Source: CAZEKB01 sp964512225 (GTDB taxonomy: Bacteria; Myxococcota_A; UBA796; UBA9615). From it: a stretch of 64,000 nt of DNA. The notes beneath the pieces are model-generated. The model ran no database searches and was not told the origin of the DNA. It was given only the letters and a program-made list of their open reading frames with translations. The stretch spans positions 1 through 64,000 of the forward strand of contig CAZEKB010000003.1 of the NCBI GenBank assembly GCA_964512225.1, read 5' to 3'. The translations under genes were made by a program, and so were the position numbers. Numbering within the stretch: the stretch's first letter is position 1; every line of letters starts with the position of its first letter. This document shows, in pieces, positions 33,804 through 42,292 of the stretch.

Positions 33804-33812
33804 TGTGGACAA
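33804..33812 (-). promoter_or_regulatory. DnaA box candidate TTGTCCACA
   Basis: The minus strand reads TTGTCCACA, the form typical of DnaA boxes in GC-rich bacteria. It lies between nrdJ and crcB. DnaA is known to bind upstream of nrdAB in Escherichia coli, so a link to nrdJ control is conceivable. A single 9-mer can also occur by chance. Confidence 0.4.
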
Positions 33813-33867
33813 CTTGGGGACGATCGCGCGGACGATCGCGAGGATCGCGGGGGGGATCGCGGGGGGC

Positions 33868-34254
33868 TCAGGCGCCCAGCGATCGCGCGGCCAGCCGACC
33901 CAGCAGGACCCCCCCGAGGCCGAGCAGAACCGACCCGGCCACGTAGGCCGCGGCGACCCGGATCCGACCGTCGCGGAGGAGCTCGAAGGTCTCGTTCCCG
34001 AAGGTCGAGAAGGTCGTGAAGGAGCCGAGCAGGCCGACGACGATCACCAGCCGAGTCTGCTCGCTGAGGCCGCCCGCGCCCTCGGCGACCGCGGACATCG
34101 CGCCGATCAGGACGCACCCGATCAGGTTCACGGCGAGCGTGCCCGCGGGGAACCCGTCGCCCGCCCAGCGCTGCACGAGGCCGGACGCGCCGTAGCGGGC
34201 GATCGCGCCGAGGAAACCGCCGAGGCCCACGGCGAGGTAGTCGAGGAGCGGCAT
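33868..34254 (-). CDS. crcB: Fluoride channel CrcB/Fluc
   Basis: This inner-membrane fluoride exporter has 128 residues and four helices, the normal size. Family signatures are GGFLGAIARYG at the N-terminus, GTLAVNLIGC in helix 2, and VGLLGSFTTFSTFGNET, the conserved Thr/Ser-Phe-Ser-Thr-Phe region lining the pore. I chose the start MPLLDYL at 34254; a longer frame continues without homology. It is divergent from the patatin gene with only 61 bases between, and a hairpin abuts the start codon. Confidence 0.93.
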   Translation of the reverse strand: MPLLDYLAVGLGGFLGAIARYGASGLVQRWAGDGFPAGTLAVNLIGCVLIGAMSAVAEGAGGLSEQTRLVIVVGLLGSFTTFSTFGNETFELLRDGRIRVAAAYVAGSVLLGLGGVLLGRLAARSLGA

Positions 34255-34255
34255 G

Positions 34256-34276
34256 CCCCCGGCATACGCCCGGGGG
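34256..34276 (-). promoter_or_regulatory. Hairpin abutting the crcB start codon
   Basis: A perfect 7-bp stem (CCCCCGG 34256-34262 with CCGGGGG 34270-34276) with a 7-nt loop ends one base before the crcB ATG. On the crcB transcript it would mask the G-rich segment that could serve as ribosome site. The leader is too short for me to recognise a fluoride riboswitch. Confidence 0.4.
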
Positions 34277-34315
34277 AGGGGGTCGGTCAACGTCGGGCCC
34301 CGGTAGGATCGGGTC

Positions 34316-35533
34316 ATGGCGCGTCCGATCCACGGTCTGGTGCTCGCGGGGGGAGGCGCCCGGGCGGCGTACGAGGCGGGGGTGTTGCGGTGGATCGCCA
34401 CCGAGGTGCCCGCCACGATCGGCCGACCGGTCGGGTTCGAGGTGATCGTCGGCACGTCGGCGGGGGCGATCAACGGCGCCTTCCTCGCGGCCGAGTCGGC
34501 CGACTGGCTCCGGGCGACGCAGGCCCTGCTCGATCACTGGGCGGGCGTGACGATCCACGACATCTACCGGATCGGGGCCCGGCAGCTCTTCTGGCGGGTG
34601 CCCATGACGCTCCTCACGGGTCGGCGATCCCAGGGGGAGATCGCGATCGCGGACACGGCGGCGCTGCGTCGGATCGTCCGGTGCAAGGTGCCCTGGCCGG
34701 GGGTCGCGCGATCGGTCGCCGAGGGCCACCTCCGGGCGTTCGCCGTGACCGCGACGGAGCTCGCGACGTCGCGCAACATCGTCTTCTACGAGGGCGTCTC
34801 CGAGTGCGACGCCCTCCTGCGATCCCGCAACCCCTTCGTGCGTCCGCACCCCGTGCGCATGGGCCCGGAGCACGTGCTCGCGTCGGCGGCGATCCCGCTG
34901 TTCTTCCCCCCCGTGAAGGTGGAGGGGCGGTGGTTCGCCGACGGGGGCCTCGGCCAGAACACGCCCCTGCGGCCCGCGATCCGCCTCGGCGCGGATCGGA
35001 TCCTCGTCATCACCCTGCGGACGCCGATGTCGGTCGAGACGGGGGACCGGCGCGCCCGCGAGGTGGGCGGGCTGCCGCCGTCGTGGGCGCAGGTCGTCGG
35101 CAAGTTCATGAACACCGTGCTGCTCGACAAGGCGGCCCACGACGTGCAGCGGATCGAGCGCATGAACCGCATCCTGGAGTGGGGCGACGAACGGTACGGC
35201 CCGGGGTTCGCCGACGGCCTCGGCGAGCTCGTCTCGGGGGAGCGGGGCGCGCCCTACCGGCCGCTGCGGTCGATACTGATCGCGCCGTCGGTCGATCTCG
35301 GCGCGCTCGCCCAGGAGGTCGCGCTCCAGGGCGACTTCGGCGACATCGACCCCATGACGCGCAGGCTGCTCAGCGGGCTGGCGAAGGCGGTCGGGGCTTC
35401 GGACAACGACGCGCTGTCCTATCTTCTGTTCACGCGCACCTACATCGACCGCCTGATCGCGCTCGGTCGGGCCGACGCCGAGGCCCGCCGGGCCGAGCTG
35501 GTCGCCTTCTTCTCCGAGGACACCGCCCCGTGA
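34316..35533 (+). CDS. Patatin-like phospholipase
   Basis: This is a serine lipid acyl hydrolase of 405 residues. The oxyanion loop is LVLAGGGARAAYEAG (residues 9-23), the nucleophile elbow is GTSAG (S48) and the catalytic aspartate is in ADGGLGQN (D209), forming the Ser-Asp dyad. No signal peptide is visible, so it is cytoplasmic or exported by another route. The C-terminal 150 residues are helical, as in bacterial RssA-like patatins but longer. Its stop overlaps the start of the pentaheme lipoprotein gene (GTGA), indicating coupled translation. Confidence 0.92.
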   Translation: MARPIHGLVLAGGGARAAYEAGVLRWIATEVPATIGRPVGFEVIVGTSAGAINGAFLAAESADWLRATQALLDHWAGVTIHDIYRIGARQLFWRVPMTLLTGRRSQGEIAIADTAALRRIVRCKVPWPGVARSVAEGHLRAFAVTATELATSRNIVFYEGVSECDALLRSRNPFVRPHPVRMGPEHVLASAAIPLFFPPVKVEGRWFADGGLGQNTPLRPAIRLGADRILVITLRTPMSVETGDRRAREVGGLPPSWAQVVGKFMNTVLLDKAAHDVQRIERMNRILEWGDERYGPGFADGLGELVSGERGAPYRPLRSILIAPSVDLGALAQEVALQGDFGDIDPMTRRLLSGLAKAVGASDNDALSYLLFTRTYIDRLIALGRADAEARRAELVAFFSEDTAP

Positions 35534-37716
35534 GCATCCGCACCGTCCTCCTCGGCTCGCTCCTGACCGTGCTGCTCGCGGCGTGTCCCGATCCCGATCC
35601 GGAGCCGACCCCGGCCGACGACGACGACGCCGCGGACGACGACGACGCCGCGACCCGGCCGTTCACGGTGCTGCTCGAGGTGCGGATCGCGGACGAGCCC
35701 GCCGAGGGCGTGTCGATCCTGCAGGGAGGGGGCCCGATCCAAGGCACGACCGACGCCGACGGCCGCTTCCTGGCGACCCTCGACCCCGCGGCCGCCGAGG
35801 AGGTGTGGGCCGTCGCGGCGCTGCCGGGGCATCGCTCGGAGGGAGTGTCGCTCGACCGGTCCACGCCCGACGTGGTCGTCATCGAGATGGCGTCCGTCGA
35901 GACCGACAATCCGGACTACCCCTACGGCCCGCCCGGCGTCGGTGCGGGGGACTCCACGGCCGACTGTTCGCACTGCCACGTCCGGTTCGCCGAGGACTTC
36001 GGCACCTCCGCGCACCGGGTCGCGGCGTCGGACCCGGAGGTCCACGACGTGTACGCGGGCACGGCGTCGGGCTTCGGAGGCGAGGGCGTGTGCGCGGACG
36101 CGGGCGGTCGGTGGCTGCCCGGGACGCGGCCCGGGGGCGCGGCGGGGGAGCGCTGCTACGTGGGGACCGGGGTCCTGCCCGACGCGACGCCGGGCTGCGG
36201 CGGCGAGGGCGAGCCCGCGTGCGACGACCCGACGGCGGGCGTCGCGCTCGGCACGACGGGGCGGTGCGCCGACTGCCACGCCCCGGGCATCCCCGGCCCC
36301 GCGGGCGGCGGGCACTCCCTGCTGGACGCCGAAGGCCTCGCCTTCGAGGACGGCGTGCACTGCGACCTCTGCCACAAGGTCGCGTCGATCGATCCGGAGG
36401 CGCCCCCCGGCGTCGGCGGGCGGCTCGTGCTGGGGCGGCCCCTCGAGGAGGGTGGGCTCGTGGGCGGCTTCGTGCAGGTGATGTACGGGCCCTACGCCGA
36501 CGTGCTGAACCCCTTCATGGGCGGCGCGTGGGCGCCCGTGTTCGGCACGGCCGAGTTCTGCCGGGGCTGCCACGAGTACGACCAGGAGCCGCTGTGGGAG
36601 GCCGCGGAGACCGCCCTCGACGCCGGTCGCTGGCCCGCCGGGGCCCTGCCCGTGCACTCCACGTGGTCCGAGTGGGCCGCCTCGGCGCTGGCCGCGTCGA
36701 CCCCCTGCCAGTTCTGCCACATGCCCCCGAGCGAGGCGGCCAACAGCGCGGACGTGGACCTGCTCGACGGCATCGAGCCGGGGCTGTCGGCGGGGTTCCT
36801 GCGCGCGCCGGGCACGGTCCGGAGCCACTCCTTCGTCGGGCCGGAGGCGTCGATCCTCACGGGCGGGCGCCTGATCGACTCGGCGGCGAGCGTCGGGCTG
36901 CAGGGCGAGGTCGAGGCGGGCGATCCCGGCGCCGGTTCGGTGCTCCGGCTCACGGCGACGGTCGCGAACGTCGGCGCCGGGCACGCGTTCCCCACCGGGG
37001 AGCCGATGCGCAGCGCCGTGCTGGTGCTCGACGCGAGCGGCGACGGCGCGCCCGCGGAGCCCGCGGGCGGGGACGTGATCTCGGGCGTGGGGGGCGCGTT
37101 GGCGACGGGCGTGGTGGGCGACGACGTGACCGTGACGGGGGCGACGATCACGTGGCCCGCCGGCGTCGCGGCCGCGGCCGGGGCCGCCGAGCTCGAGGTC
37201 CGCGTCGCGCGCCCCCGGGGTACCTGGGACGACTACGACGGCGTGCCGCCCTTCGACGCCGCGGGGTTCCCGCCGGAGGAGCGGGGGCGACCGCTGTTCG
37301 ACCCGGCGGCGCGCGTCGCCGTGACCGTCGACGGCGACACCCTGACCGCCTCGTCGCCGCCCGCCGTGGAGGCGGGGGACGTCGTATTCCTGGCCCGTCC
37401 GGTCCGCCGGCCGGCCGAAGGGGAGGCGTCGCTGGCGCTGGCGGGGCTGCCCGGGCGGGACTTCGCGCGGGTGCTCGTGGACGCCGCCGGGACCCTCCAG
37501 GCGCCCCATCACCGCGCCGTGGACGTCCTGCGGGACGACCGGATCCTCCCGGGCACGAGCCGCACCGTGGCCGCGGCCTTCCGCCTGGCCGAGGGCTGCG
37601 TGGACCCCGAGGCGGTCGCCACGCTCGTCTACCGGAAGTACCCGCTCGGGCTCGCCCGGGAGCGGGGCTGGGACGCCCGGGAGATCGTCGCGGGCACGGC
37701 CGCCTGGGCGCCGTAG
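35530..37716 (+). CDS. Pentaheme c-type cytochrome lipoprotein
   Basis: This exported lipoprotein of 728 residues begins with lipobox LLAAC and an Asp-rich tether (PADDDDAADDDDAA). A small carboxypeptidase-regulatory-like beta domain (residues about 40-120) precedes five CXXCH haem-binding motifs: CSHCH (C146), CADCH, CDLCH, CRGCH and CQFCH (C393). The C-terminal 300 residues are beta-rich and haem-free, with a predicted Ig-like part (GSVLRLTATVANVGAGHAFP). Haem attachment would need the ccm system at 4-12 kb. It may carry electrons at the outer membrane or act as a cytochrome c554-type oxidoreductase; the motif spacing does not decide. The start is GTG 35530, coupled to the patatin gene. Confidence 0.88.
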   Translation: MSIRTVLLGSLLTVLLAACPDPDPEPTPADDDDAADDDDAATRPFTVLLEVRIADEPAEGVSILQGGGPIQGTTDADGRFLATLDPAAAEEVWAVAALPGHRSEGVSLDRSTPDVVVIEMASVETDNPDYPYGPPGVGAGDSTADCSHCHVRFAEDFGTSAHRVAASDPEVHDVYAGTASGFGGEGVCADAGGRWLPGTRPGGAAGERCYVGTGVLPDATPGCGGEGEPACDDPTAGVALGTTGRCADCHAPGIPGPAGGGHSLLDAEGLAFEDGVHCDLCHKVASIDPEAPPGVGGRLVLGRPLEEGGLVGGFVQVMYGPYADVLNPFMGGAWAPVFGTAEFCRGCHEYDQEPLWEAAETALDAGRWPAGALPVHSTWSEWAASALAASTPCQFCHMPPSEAANSADVDLLDGIEPGLSAGFLRAPGTVRSHSFVGPEASILTGGRLIDSAASVGLQGEVEAGDPGAGSVLRLTATVANVGAGHAFPTGEPMRSAVLVLDASGDGAPAEPAGGDVISGVGGALATGVVGDDVTVTGATITWPAGVAAAAGAAELEVRVARPRGTWDDYDGVPPFDAAGFPPEERGRPLFDPAARVAVTVDGDTLTASSPPAVEAGDVVFLARPVRRPAEGEASLALAGLPGRDFARVLVDAAGTLQAPHHRAVDVLRDDRILPGTSRTVAAAFRLAEGCVDPEAVATLVYRKYPLGLARERGWDAREIVAGTAAWAP

Positions 37717-37731
37717 TCGGAGCCCGAGGAC

Positions 37732-38319
37732 TCAGCCCAGGACGTCGACGCCCGCCGCCGCGAGCATGGTGACGACCACGGAGAGGGGCAGCCCGACGAT
37801 CGCGGTCCAGTCGTCCCCCTCCATCTTCTCGAACAGGGCGACGCCGAGCGACTCGACCTTGTAGCTGCCCGCGCAGGCCAGGGGGTCGTCCCGGCGGACG
37901 TAGTCGCGCAGGGCGGCGTCGGGCAGGGCCCGCATGGTCATTCGATGCACGTCGACGCGCCGGTGGACCTCGCCGGTGCGCGTGTCGAGCAGCACCACCC
38001 CCGTGATGAGCTCGTGGGTGCGCCCCGCCATCCGCCGGAGCTGGGCCAGGGCGCGGTCCTCCGAGCCGGGTTTGCCGAGCACGTCGCCGTCGATGGCCAC
38101 CACCTGGTCCGCCCCCAGGATCAGGGCCCCCGGGGCGGCCGCCTCGAGCGCCCGCGCCTTGGCCTCGGCGAGCGTGATCACGAGGTCCCGCGGGCGCAGC
38201 CCCTCCCCCTTGAACGGGGCCTCGTCCAGCTCGGGATCCAGCTGGTCGAAGGGGACGCCCAGGCGCGTGAGCAGCTCGCCCCGCCAGGGCGACGTGGATG
38301 CCAGTACCAGTCGAGTCAT
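37732..38319 (-). CDS. yceF: Maf-family nucleotide pyrophosphatase, YceF type
   Basis: This cytosolic enzyme of 195 residues hydrolyses modified or non-canonical nucleoside triphosphates. The N-terminal signature LASTSPWRGELL, with Trp before Arg, is that of the YceF branch, whose Escherichia coli member prefers 7-methyl-GTP. Other family residues are in LDEAPFKGE, LILGADQVV, GKPGSEDRA, CAGSYKVES and VGLPL. Full length. It is followed on the same transcript direction by no close gene, and its ATG overlaps the stop of the upstream membrane-protein gene. Confidence 0.92.
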   Translation of the reverse strand: MTRLVLASTSPWRGELLTRLGVPFDQLDPELDEAPFKGEGLRPRDLVITLAEAKARALEAAAPGALILGADQVVAIDGDVLGKPGSEDRALAQLRRMAGRTHELITGVVLLDTRTGEVHRRVDVHRMTMRALPDAALRDYVRRDDPLACAGSYKVESLGVALFEKMEGDDWTAIVGLPLSVVVTMLAAAGVDVLG

Positions 38320-39107
38320 GTCCCCTCCGCGGCTCCGACGTCTTCGAGCAGGAACCAGCCCACGCCGAAGCCCGCCGAGCCCAGTCGCCGGACGCGCCTG
38401 CCCAGCAGGAGGCCGGGGTCGTCGCCGTCGACGCAGACGACGACCTCGAGCCGACTCCGCCGTCGCTCCGCGCCCGAGTTCCGCCGGGATCGGCGCCAGT
38501 CGAGGTGCGTCCCCCCGGTCCCGGCCTCCACGAGGAACCACGCGTCGGGGTGCCCGTCGGCCCGCTCGACGCCCTCCACCGGGGGCCCGTGAGGTGCGTG
38601 AAAGAAGCTCCGGTGCGCGGTCCGCGGGCCCGGGCCGGAGAGCGTGAGCGTCCGATAACGCCGGCCCAGGAGCGCGTCCGGCGACGGGCCCGCGCGGCGT
38701 CGCAGGAGGCTCTGCAGCTCGGCCGCGCCCGCCTGCTGCAGGGACGTCCACGTCCAGGCGCCCGTCGGTCGCGTCGCCGACCGCGCGGCCGCGTGCACCG
38801 CCGCGCCCGCGACGAACGTGCTGAGCGTCATCCCGCCGAGGATCCCGTCGTCCACGTCCACCAGCCACCAGACCCCGAGCAGTACGGCGCTCACGGCGTG
38901 AGTCACGGCGTAGAAGCGGGCGGCGTCCAGGGCGACGGCGCGGCTGCGGGCGCCGCGCACGGCGAGGGCCGTCCAGATGCTCCAGAGCAGCACGTGGGGC
39001 ATGTAGAAGATGGCCCACCCCCGGGCCTGGATGCTCAGGGCGAGGAGCGGCACGAGCACGATCGCGTCGCAGACGGCGCCGACCGTGAAGGCTTGCCGGA
39101 GTCGCAT
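38316..39107 (-). CDS. Membrane protein of unknown function
   Basis: I do not recognise this 263-residue protein. The N-terminal 110 residues carry about four hydrophobic segments (AIVLVPLLALSI, FYMPHVLLWSIWTALAV, VTHAVSAVLLGVWWL, GMTLSTFVAGAAVHAA). The rest is soluble, basic and probably cytoplasmic, with predicted strands RTLTLSG and RLEVVVCVDG. It sits between acyl-CoA dehydrogenase (two-base gap) and the Maf gene (ATGA overlap), suggesting one transcript. Confidence 0.65.
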   Translation of the reverse strand: MRLRQAFTVGAVCDAIVLVPLLALSIQARGWAIFYMPHVLLWSIWTALAVRGARSRAVALDAARFYAVTHAVSAVLLGVWWLVDVDDGILGGMTLSTFVAGAAVHAAARSATRPTGAWTWTSLQQAGAAELQSLLRRRAGPSPDALLGRRYRTLTLSGPGPRTAHRSFFHAPHGPPVEGVERADGHPDAWFLVEAGTGGTHLDWRRSRRNSGAERRRSRLEVVVCVDGDDPGLLLGRRVRRLGSAGFGVGWFLLEDVGAAEGT

Positions 39108-39109
39108 CG

Positions 39110-40258
39110 TCAGCGGGCGAACACCCGGGACAGGTCCTTCGTGAGGTTCTTCTGGTGGCTCTCGATCGTGCCCCCGCCGATCTCGAGCAGCTTCGCGTCC
39201 CGGGCGAGCCGCTCCACGGCGTACTCGCGGCAGTAGCCGTACCCGCCGAGGACCTGGATCGCGTTGTCGGCGACCTGCTTGCCCACGGGCGCCGCGAACA
39301 GCTTCGCCGCGTCCGTCCCCAGGCGGTTGCGCCGGTCCGGGCCCACGTTGCGGGCCACGCTGTAGACGAGCGCGCGGGTCGCCTCGGTGGCCGCGTAGGA
39401 CTCGCCGATGTACCGCTGGATCTGCCCGAAGTCGCGCAGCGGCTTGCCGAACGCCTGCCGCTCCTCGGCGTACCGGACCATCACCTCGACGCACCGGTCG
39501 GCGATCCCGAGGCTCTGGGCCGCGAGCGTGAGCCGCTCGATCTCGAGGTTCCGCATCATGTGGGTGATGCCCTGGCCCACGTCCCCGAGCAGGTTCGCGC
39601 TGGGCACGCGGCAGTCGTCGAACATCAGCTCGCACATGGTCGAGGCGCGCATCCCCATCTTCGGGATCTTCGGCGAGCTCGTGAAGCCCGGGCAGTCCCG
39701 GTCCACGAGGAACGCCGTGATGCGCCCGTCCACCTTCGCGTACACGAGGAAGCAGTGTCCCTCGGGGCCGTTCGTGATGAAGATCTTGCGGCCGTTGAGC
39801 ACCCAGTCGGAGCCGTCGCGCACGGCGGTCGTGCCCATGCCGAGCACGTCGGTGCCCACGGACGGCTCGGTCATCGCCATGCCCGCGACCCACTCCCCGG
39901 AGAGCACCTTGGGCAGGTAGCGGGCCCGCTGGTCGTCGTTGCTGCAGTGGAAGAAGTTGTTCACGAACAGCATCGAGTGGGCGAGGTACGCCAGGCAGAA
40001 GCCCGGGTCGGACTTGCTGAGCTCGTGGTGGACGATGACCGCCGCGACGGCGTCCATGCCCGCGCCGCCCGCCTCCGCCGGGACCGTGATCCCCAGCAGG
40101 CCGAGCTCCCCGAGCTTGCGGAACAGGTCCTGGTTGAGGGTGCCCTCGATGTCGTGGTGCTCCGCCTGCGGCTCCACCTCCTCCCGCGTGAACTGGGCGA
40201 CCATCTCGCGCAGCATCCGGTGCTCGTCGGTGGGGTTGCAGAGGTCGAAGTCGGACAT
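39110..40258 (-). CDS. Acyl-CoA dehydrogenase (isovaleryl-CoA dehydrogenase-like)
   Basis: This FAD-dependent enzyme oxidises acyl-CoA to 2-enoyl-CoA; the 382-residue length is standard. Signatures are MAMTEPSVGTDV (FAD-binding), KIFITNG, QVLGGYGYCREYAVERLARD and EIGGGTIESHQKNL. The usual catalytic Glu near the C-terminus is Gly here, while a Glu occurs in NLEIERLTLAAQSLG, the arrangement of isovaleryl-CoA and long-chain dehydrogenases. Leucine catabolism is therefore possible, but no other pathway gene is nearby. ATG 40258 has a GGAG-type site just upstream. Confidence 0.9.
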   Translation of the reverse strand: MSDFDLCNPTDEHRMLREMVAQFTREEVEPQAEHHDIEGTLNQDLFRKLGELGLLGITVPAEAGGAGMDAVAAVIVHHELSKSDPGFCLAYLAHSMLFVNNFFHCSNDDQRARYLPKVLSGEWVAGMAMTEPSVGTDVLGMGTTAVRDGSDWVLNGRKIFITNGPEGHCFLVYAKVDGRITAFLVDRDCPGFTSSPKIPKMGMRASTMCELMFDDCRVPSANLLGDVGQGITHMMRNLEIERLTLAAQSLGIADRCVEVMVRYAEERQAFGKPLRDFGQIQRYIGESYAATEATRALVYSVARNVGPDRRNRLGTDAAKLFAAPVGKQVADNAIQVLGGYGYCREYAVERLARDAKLLEIGGGTIESHQKNLTKDLSRVFAR

Positions 40259-40294
40259 GGAGAGCTCCTCGGGAGGGGCCGGATGGTACAGGTG

Positions 40295-42280
40295 TCAGGG
40301 GGCTCGCGTGGTGAGGCCCTGCCGGGCGGCGAAGGCGACCAGCTCGTCGCCCATGATTCGGTAGCCGTCGGCGTTGCAGTGGCCGTTGGGGCCGAGCAGG
40401 GACTGCCAGGTGGCGTCGTCGTATCGGCTCTCGAAGATGGCGAGCTCGTCGAGGAAGTGGACGGGTCGGGTGTTCGCGTACTCGGACAGCACGTCGCGGA
40501 GGGCGCGGTGGTCCGGGCTGGGGTTGGGGTAGTCCAGCAGGAGGACGTCGGCGCCCACCTCCTTGGCGGCCGTGAGCGCGAGGTCCAGGTCGCGGTAGAG
40601 CAGCTCGAACGGCTTGCGGCCCGCCTTCACCAGGGCCGTCCACGCGGCGCGGTCGCCGCGCGGCCCCCAGGCCTTCCGGAGGCCGTCGAGGCGCGCCGCC
40701 GCGGCGCCCGGATCGAGACAGGCCGCGAGGCGCTCGGTGTAGCCGGGGGCGTCGCCCCGGGTCGCGTACCACCGGTCGGCGGCGGCGGGGAGGACGTCGC
40801 ACAGCTCGTGCTCGGCGAGGGCCTCCACGACGACCCCGAGGAGGGCCGCGGCCCCCGGCGACGCCAGCGCCTCGGCGTCGCCCAGCACCTCGTTCGCGAC
40901 CTCGAGGACGCCCTCGCGGGTGGCGTTCTCGGCGGCGAGGGCCGCCTCGAAGCGCAGCAGCTGGGCCCGGTCGCCCTCGACGCCCTGCATCAGGGCCCGG
41001 GCCCCGTCGATGTCTCCGGGGGCGGCCGTGGCGATGGCGAGATCGACGCGGGCCCCGAGGTCGTACGACGCGGACGCGACCCACTCGCCCAGCGCGTCGC
41101 GCGCTCCGTCGAAGTCCCAGCCGCCGCGCAGCCACCGGGACCGGTCCAGCGCGGTGGCTCCGTGGAGCTCGAACTCCATGGCCTCGTCCACGGGGAGGTC
41201 CCGCGCCGCGCCCGGGAAGCGCACGGCGAGGTCGACGACGTCCGCGAGCCCCGGGGCTCGGTGGTGGGCCGACATGAGCAGCGCCCGCGCGGTGCGCCAG
41301 TCGCCCGCGAGGAGGGACGCTTCGGCCGCGCCCAGGTCCGCGAAGACGTCGCGCGGGGTCGCCCCGATCAGGGCGTCGCCGTGGTGCCGGACGCCGACCC
41401 AGTCCCCGGTCTCCCGGGCCCACCGCAGCAGGGCGTAGCGGGCCGTGATCTCGGCGGTCCCCTTGGCGACGTGCGCCCGCGGGGAGCGATCGTCGGGGTC
41501 CCAGCCGTACTTCGCGGCCACGGCGTCCCGCAGCGGGCGGGCCCCCTCGAGGTTGCGCCGGGCCGTCGTGAAGAGCAGGCCCCAGGTTTCGGCGTCCGCG
41601 ACCAGTCCGTCGGTGGGCACCTGGTCGGGGATCTCCCGGTCGAAGTAGGCGCGCGCGGCCGCCGAGGCGCCGGTCGCCGCGACGAACGCGGGGAGGCCCG
41701 TGTCCGGGTTCTCCACGGGGGCGGGGATCTCGGGGAGGTCGCCGGAGCCTCCGTAGCCGCTGCGCCCGCGGAGGTTGGCCCACACGATCCGTGCCCCCTT
41801 GACCACGAGCAGCCGGTCGCTGAGCGCGGCCTTCGCGTCGGCGTTGCCCAGCCGCTGCTCCACCTCGGCGACGCGGTAGAAGTTCGTGGCGTTGTTCTGG
41901 CCCACGAGGATGACCACGAGCTCGGGGCGGATCCGGGGCAGCTCGTCCATCGCGGTGAGGGCGACGTGCGCCGAGTTGGAGCCCGGGCGACCGAAGTTGA
42001 AGAGCTGCACCGGCCGGTCCCGGACCACCTCGCCGAGGCCGCGCTCGAACACGTCGACGAAGCCCTGTCCGGGGGGCGCCTCGGCGCCCGCGACCCAGGA
42101 GTCGCCCAGGGCGACCACGCGCAGCGCCGACGCGTCCACCGGCGCCGACGTGTCGTGGGAGATGGGATCGACGAGCGCCGCGGCGATCCGGAGCGCGGCC
42201 TCGAGCAGCACGAGCGAGGCGACGACCGTCCACAGGACGAACAGCGCGCGCCGTCGTCCGGGGGACGGGGTCCGGGCCAC
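40295..42280 (-). CDS. SGNH-hydrolase-like protein with large helical insert
   Basis: This membrane-anchored protein of 661 residues has an N-terminal signal anchor (ALFVLWTVVASLVLLEAAL). SGNH blocks are visible as VALGDSWVAG (block I), FNFGRPGSNSA (block II), VILVGQNN (block III) and, near the end, NGHCNADGYRIM, like block V. Between blocks III and V lie about 480 residues of helical, TPR-like sequence, far larger than in normal SGNH enzymes (about 200 residues). In block V the expected Asp is Asn, so activity is uncertain. It may act on acylated glycans, by analogy with periplasmic SGNH proteins; this is inference. The start is GTG 42280. Confidence 0.72.
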   Translation of the reverse strand: MARTPSPGRRRALFVLWTVVASLVLLEAALRIAAALVDPISHDTSAPVDASALRVVALGDSWVAGAEAPPGQGFVDVFERGLGEVVRDRPVQLFNFGRPGSNSAHVALTAMDELPRIRPELVVILVGQNNATNFYRVAEVEQRLGNADAKAALSDRLLVVKGARIVWANLRGRSGYGGSGDLPEIPAPVENPDTGLPAFVAATGASAAARAYFDREIPDQVPTDGLVADAETWGLLFTTARRNLEGARPLRDAVAAKYGWDPDDRSPRAHVAKGTAEITARYALLRWARETGDWVGVRHHGDALIGATPRDVFADLGAAEASLLAGDWRTARALLMSAHHRAPGLADVVDLAVRFPGAARDLPVDEAMEFELHGATALDRSRWLRGGWDFDGARDALGEWVASASYDLGARVDLAIATAAPGDIDGARALMQGVEGDRAQLLRFEAALAAENATREGVLEVANEVLGDAEALASPGAAALLGVVVEALAEHELCDVLPAAADRWYATRGDAPGYTERLAACLDPGAAAARLDGLRKAWGPRGDRAAWTALVKAGRKPFELLYRDLDLALTAAKEVGADVLLLDYPNPSPDHRALRDVLSEYANTRPVHFLDELAIFESRYDDATWQSLLGPNGHCNADGYRIMGDELVAFAARQGLTTRAP

Positions 42281-42292
42281 GGAGCGGGGCGC

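Noticed and set aside
33600..33867. Chromosomal replication origin
   Set aside because: Only one or two DnaA-like boxes and no dnaA or dnaN nearby; the evidence is too thin for an oriC call.
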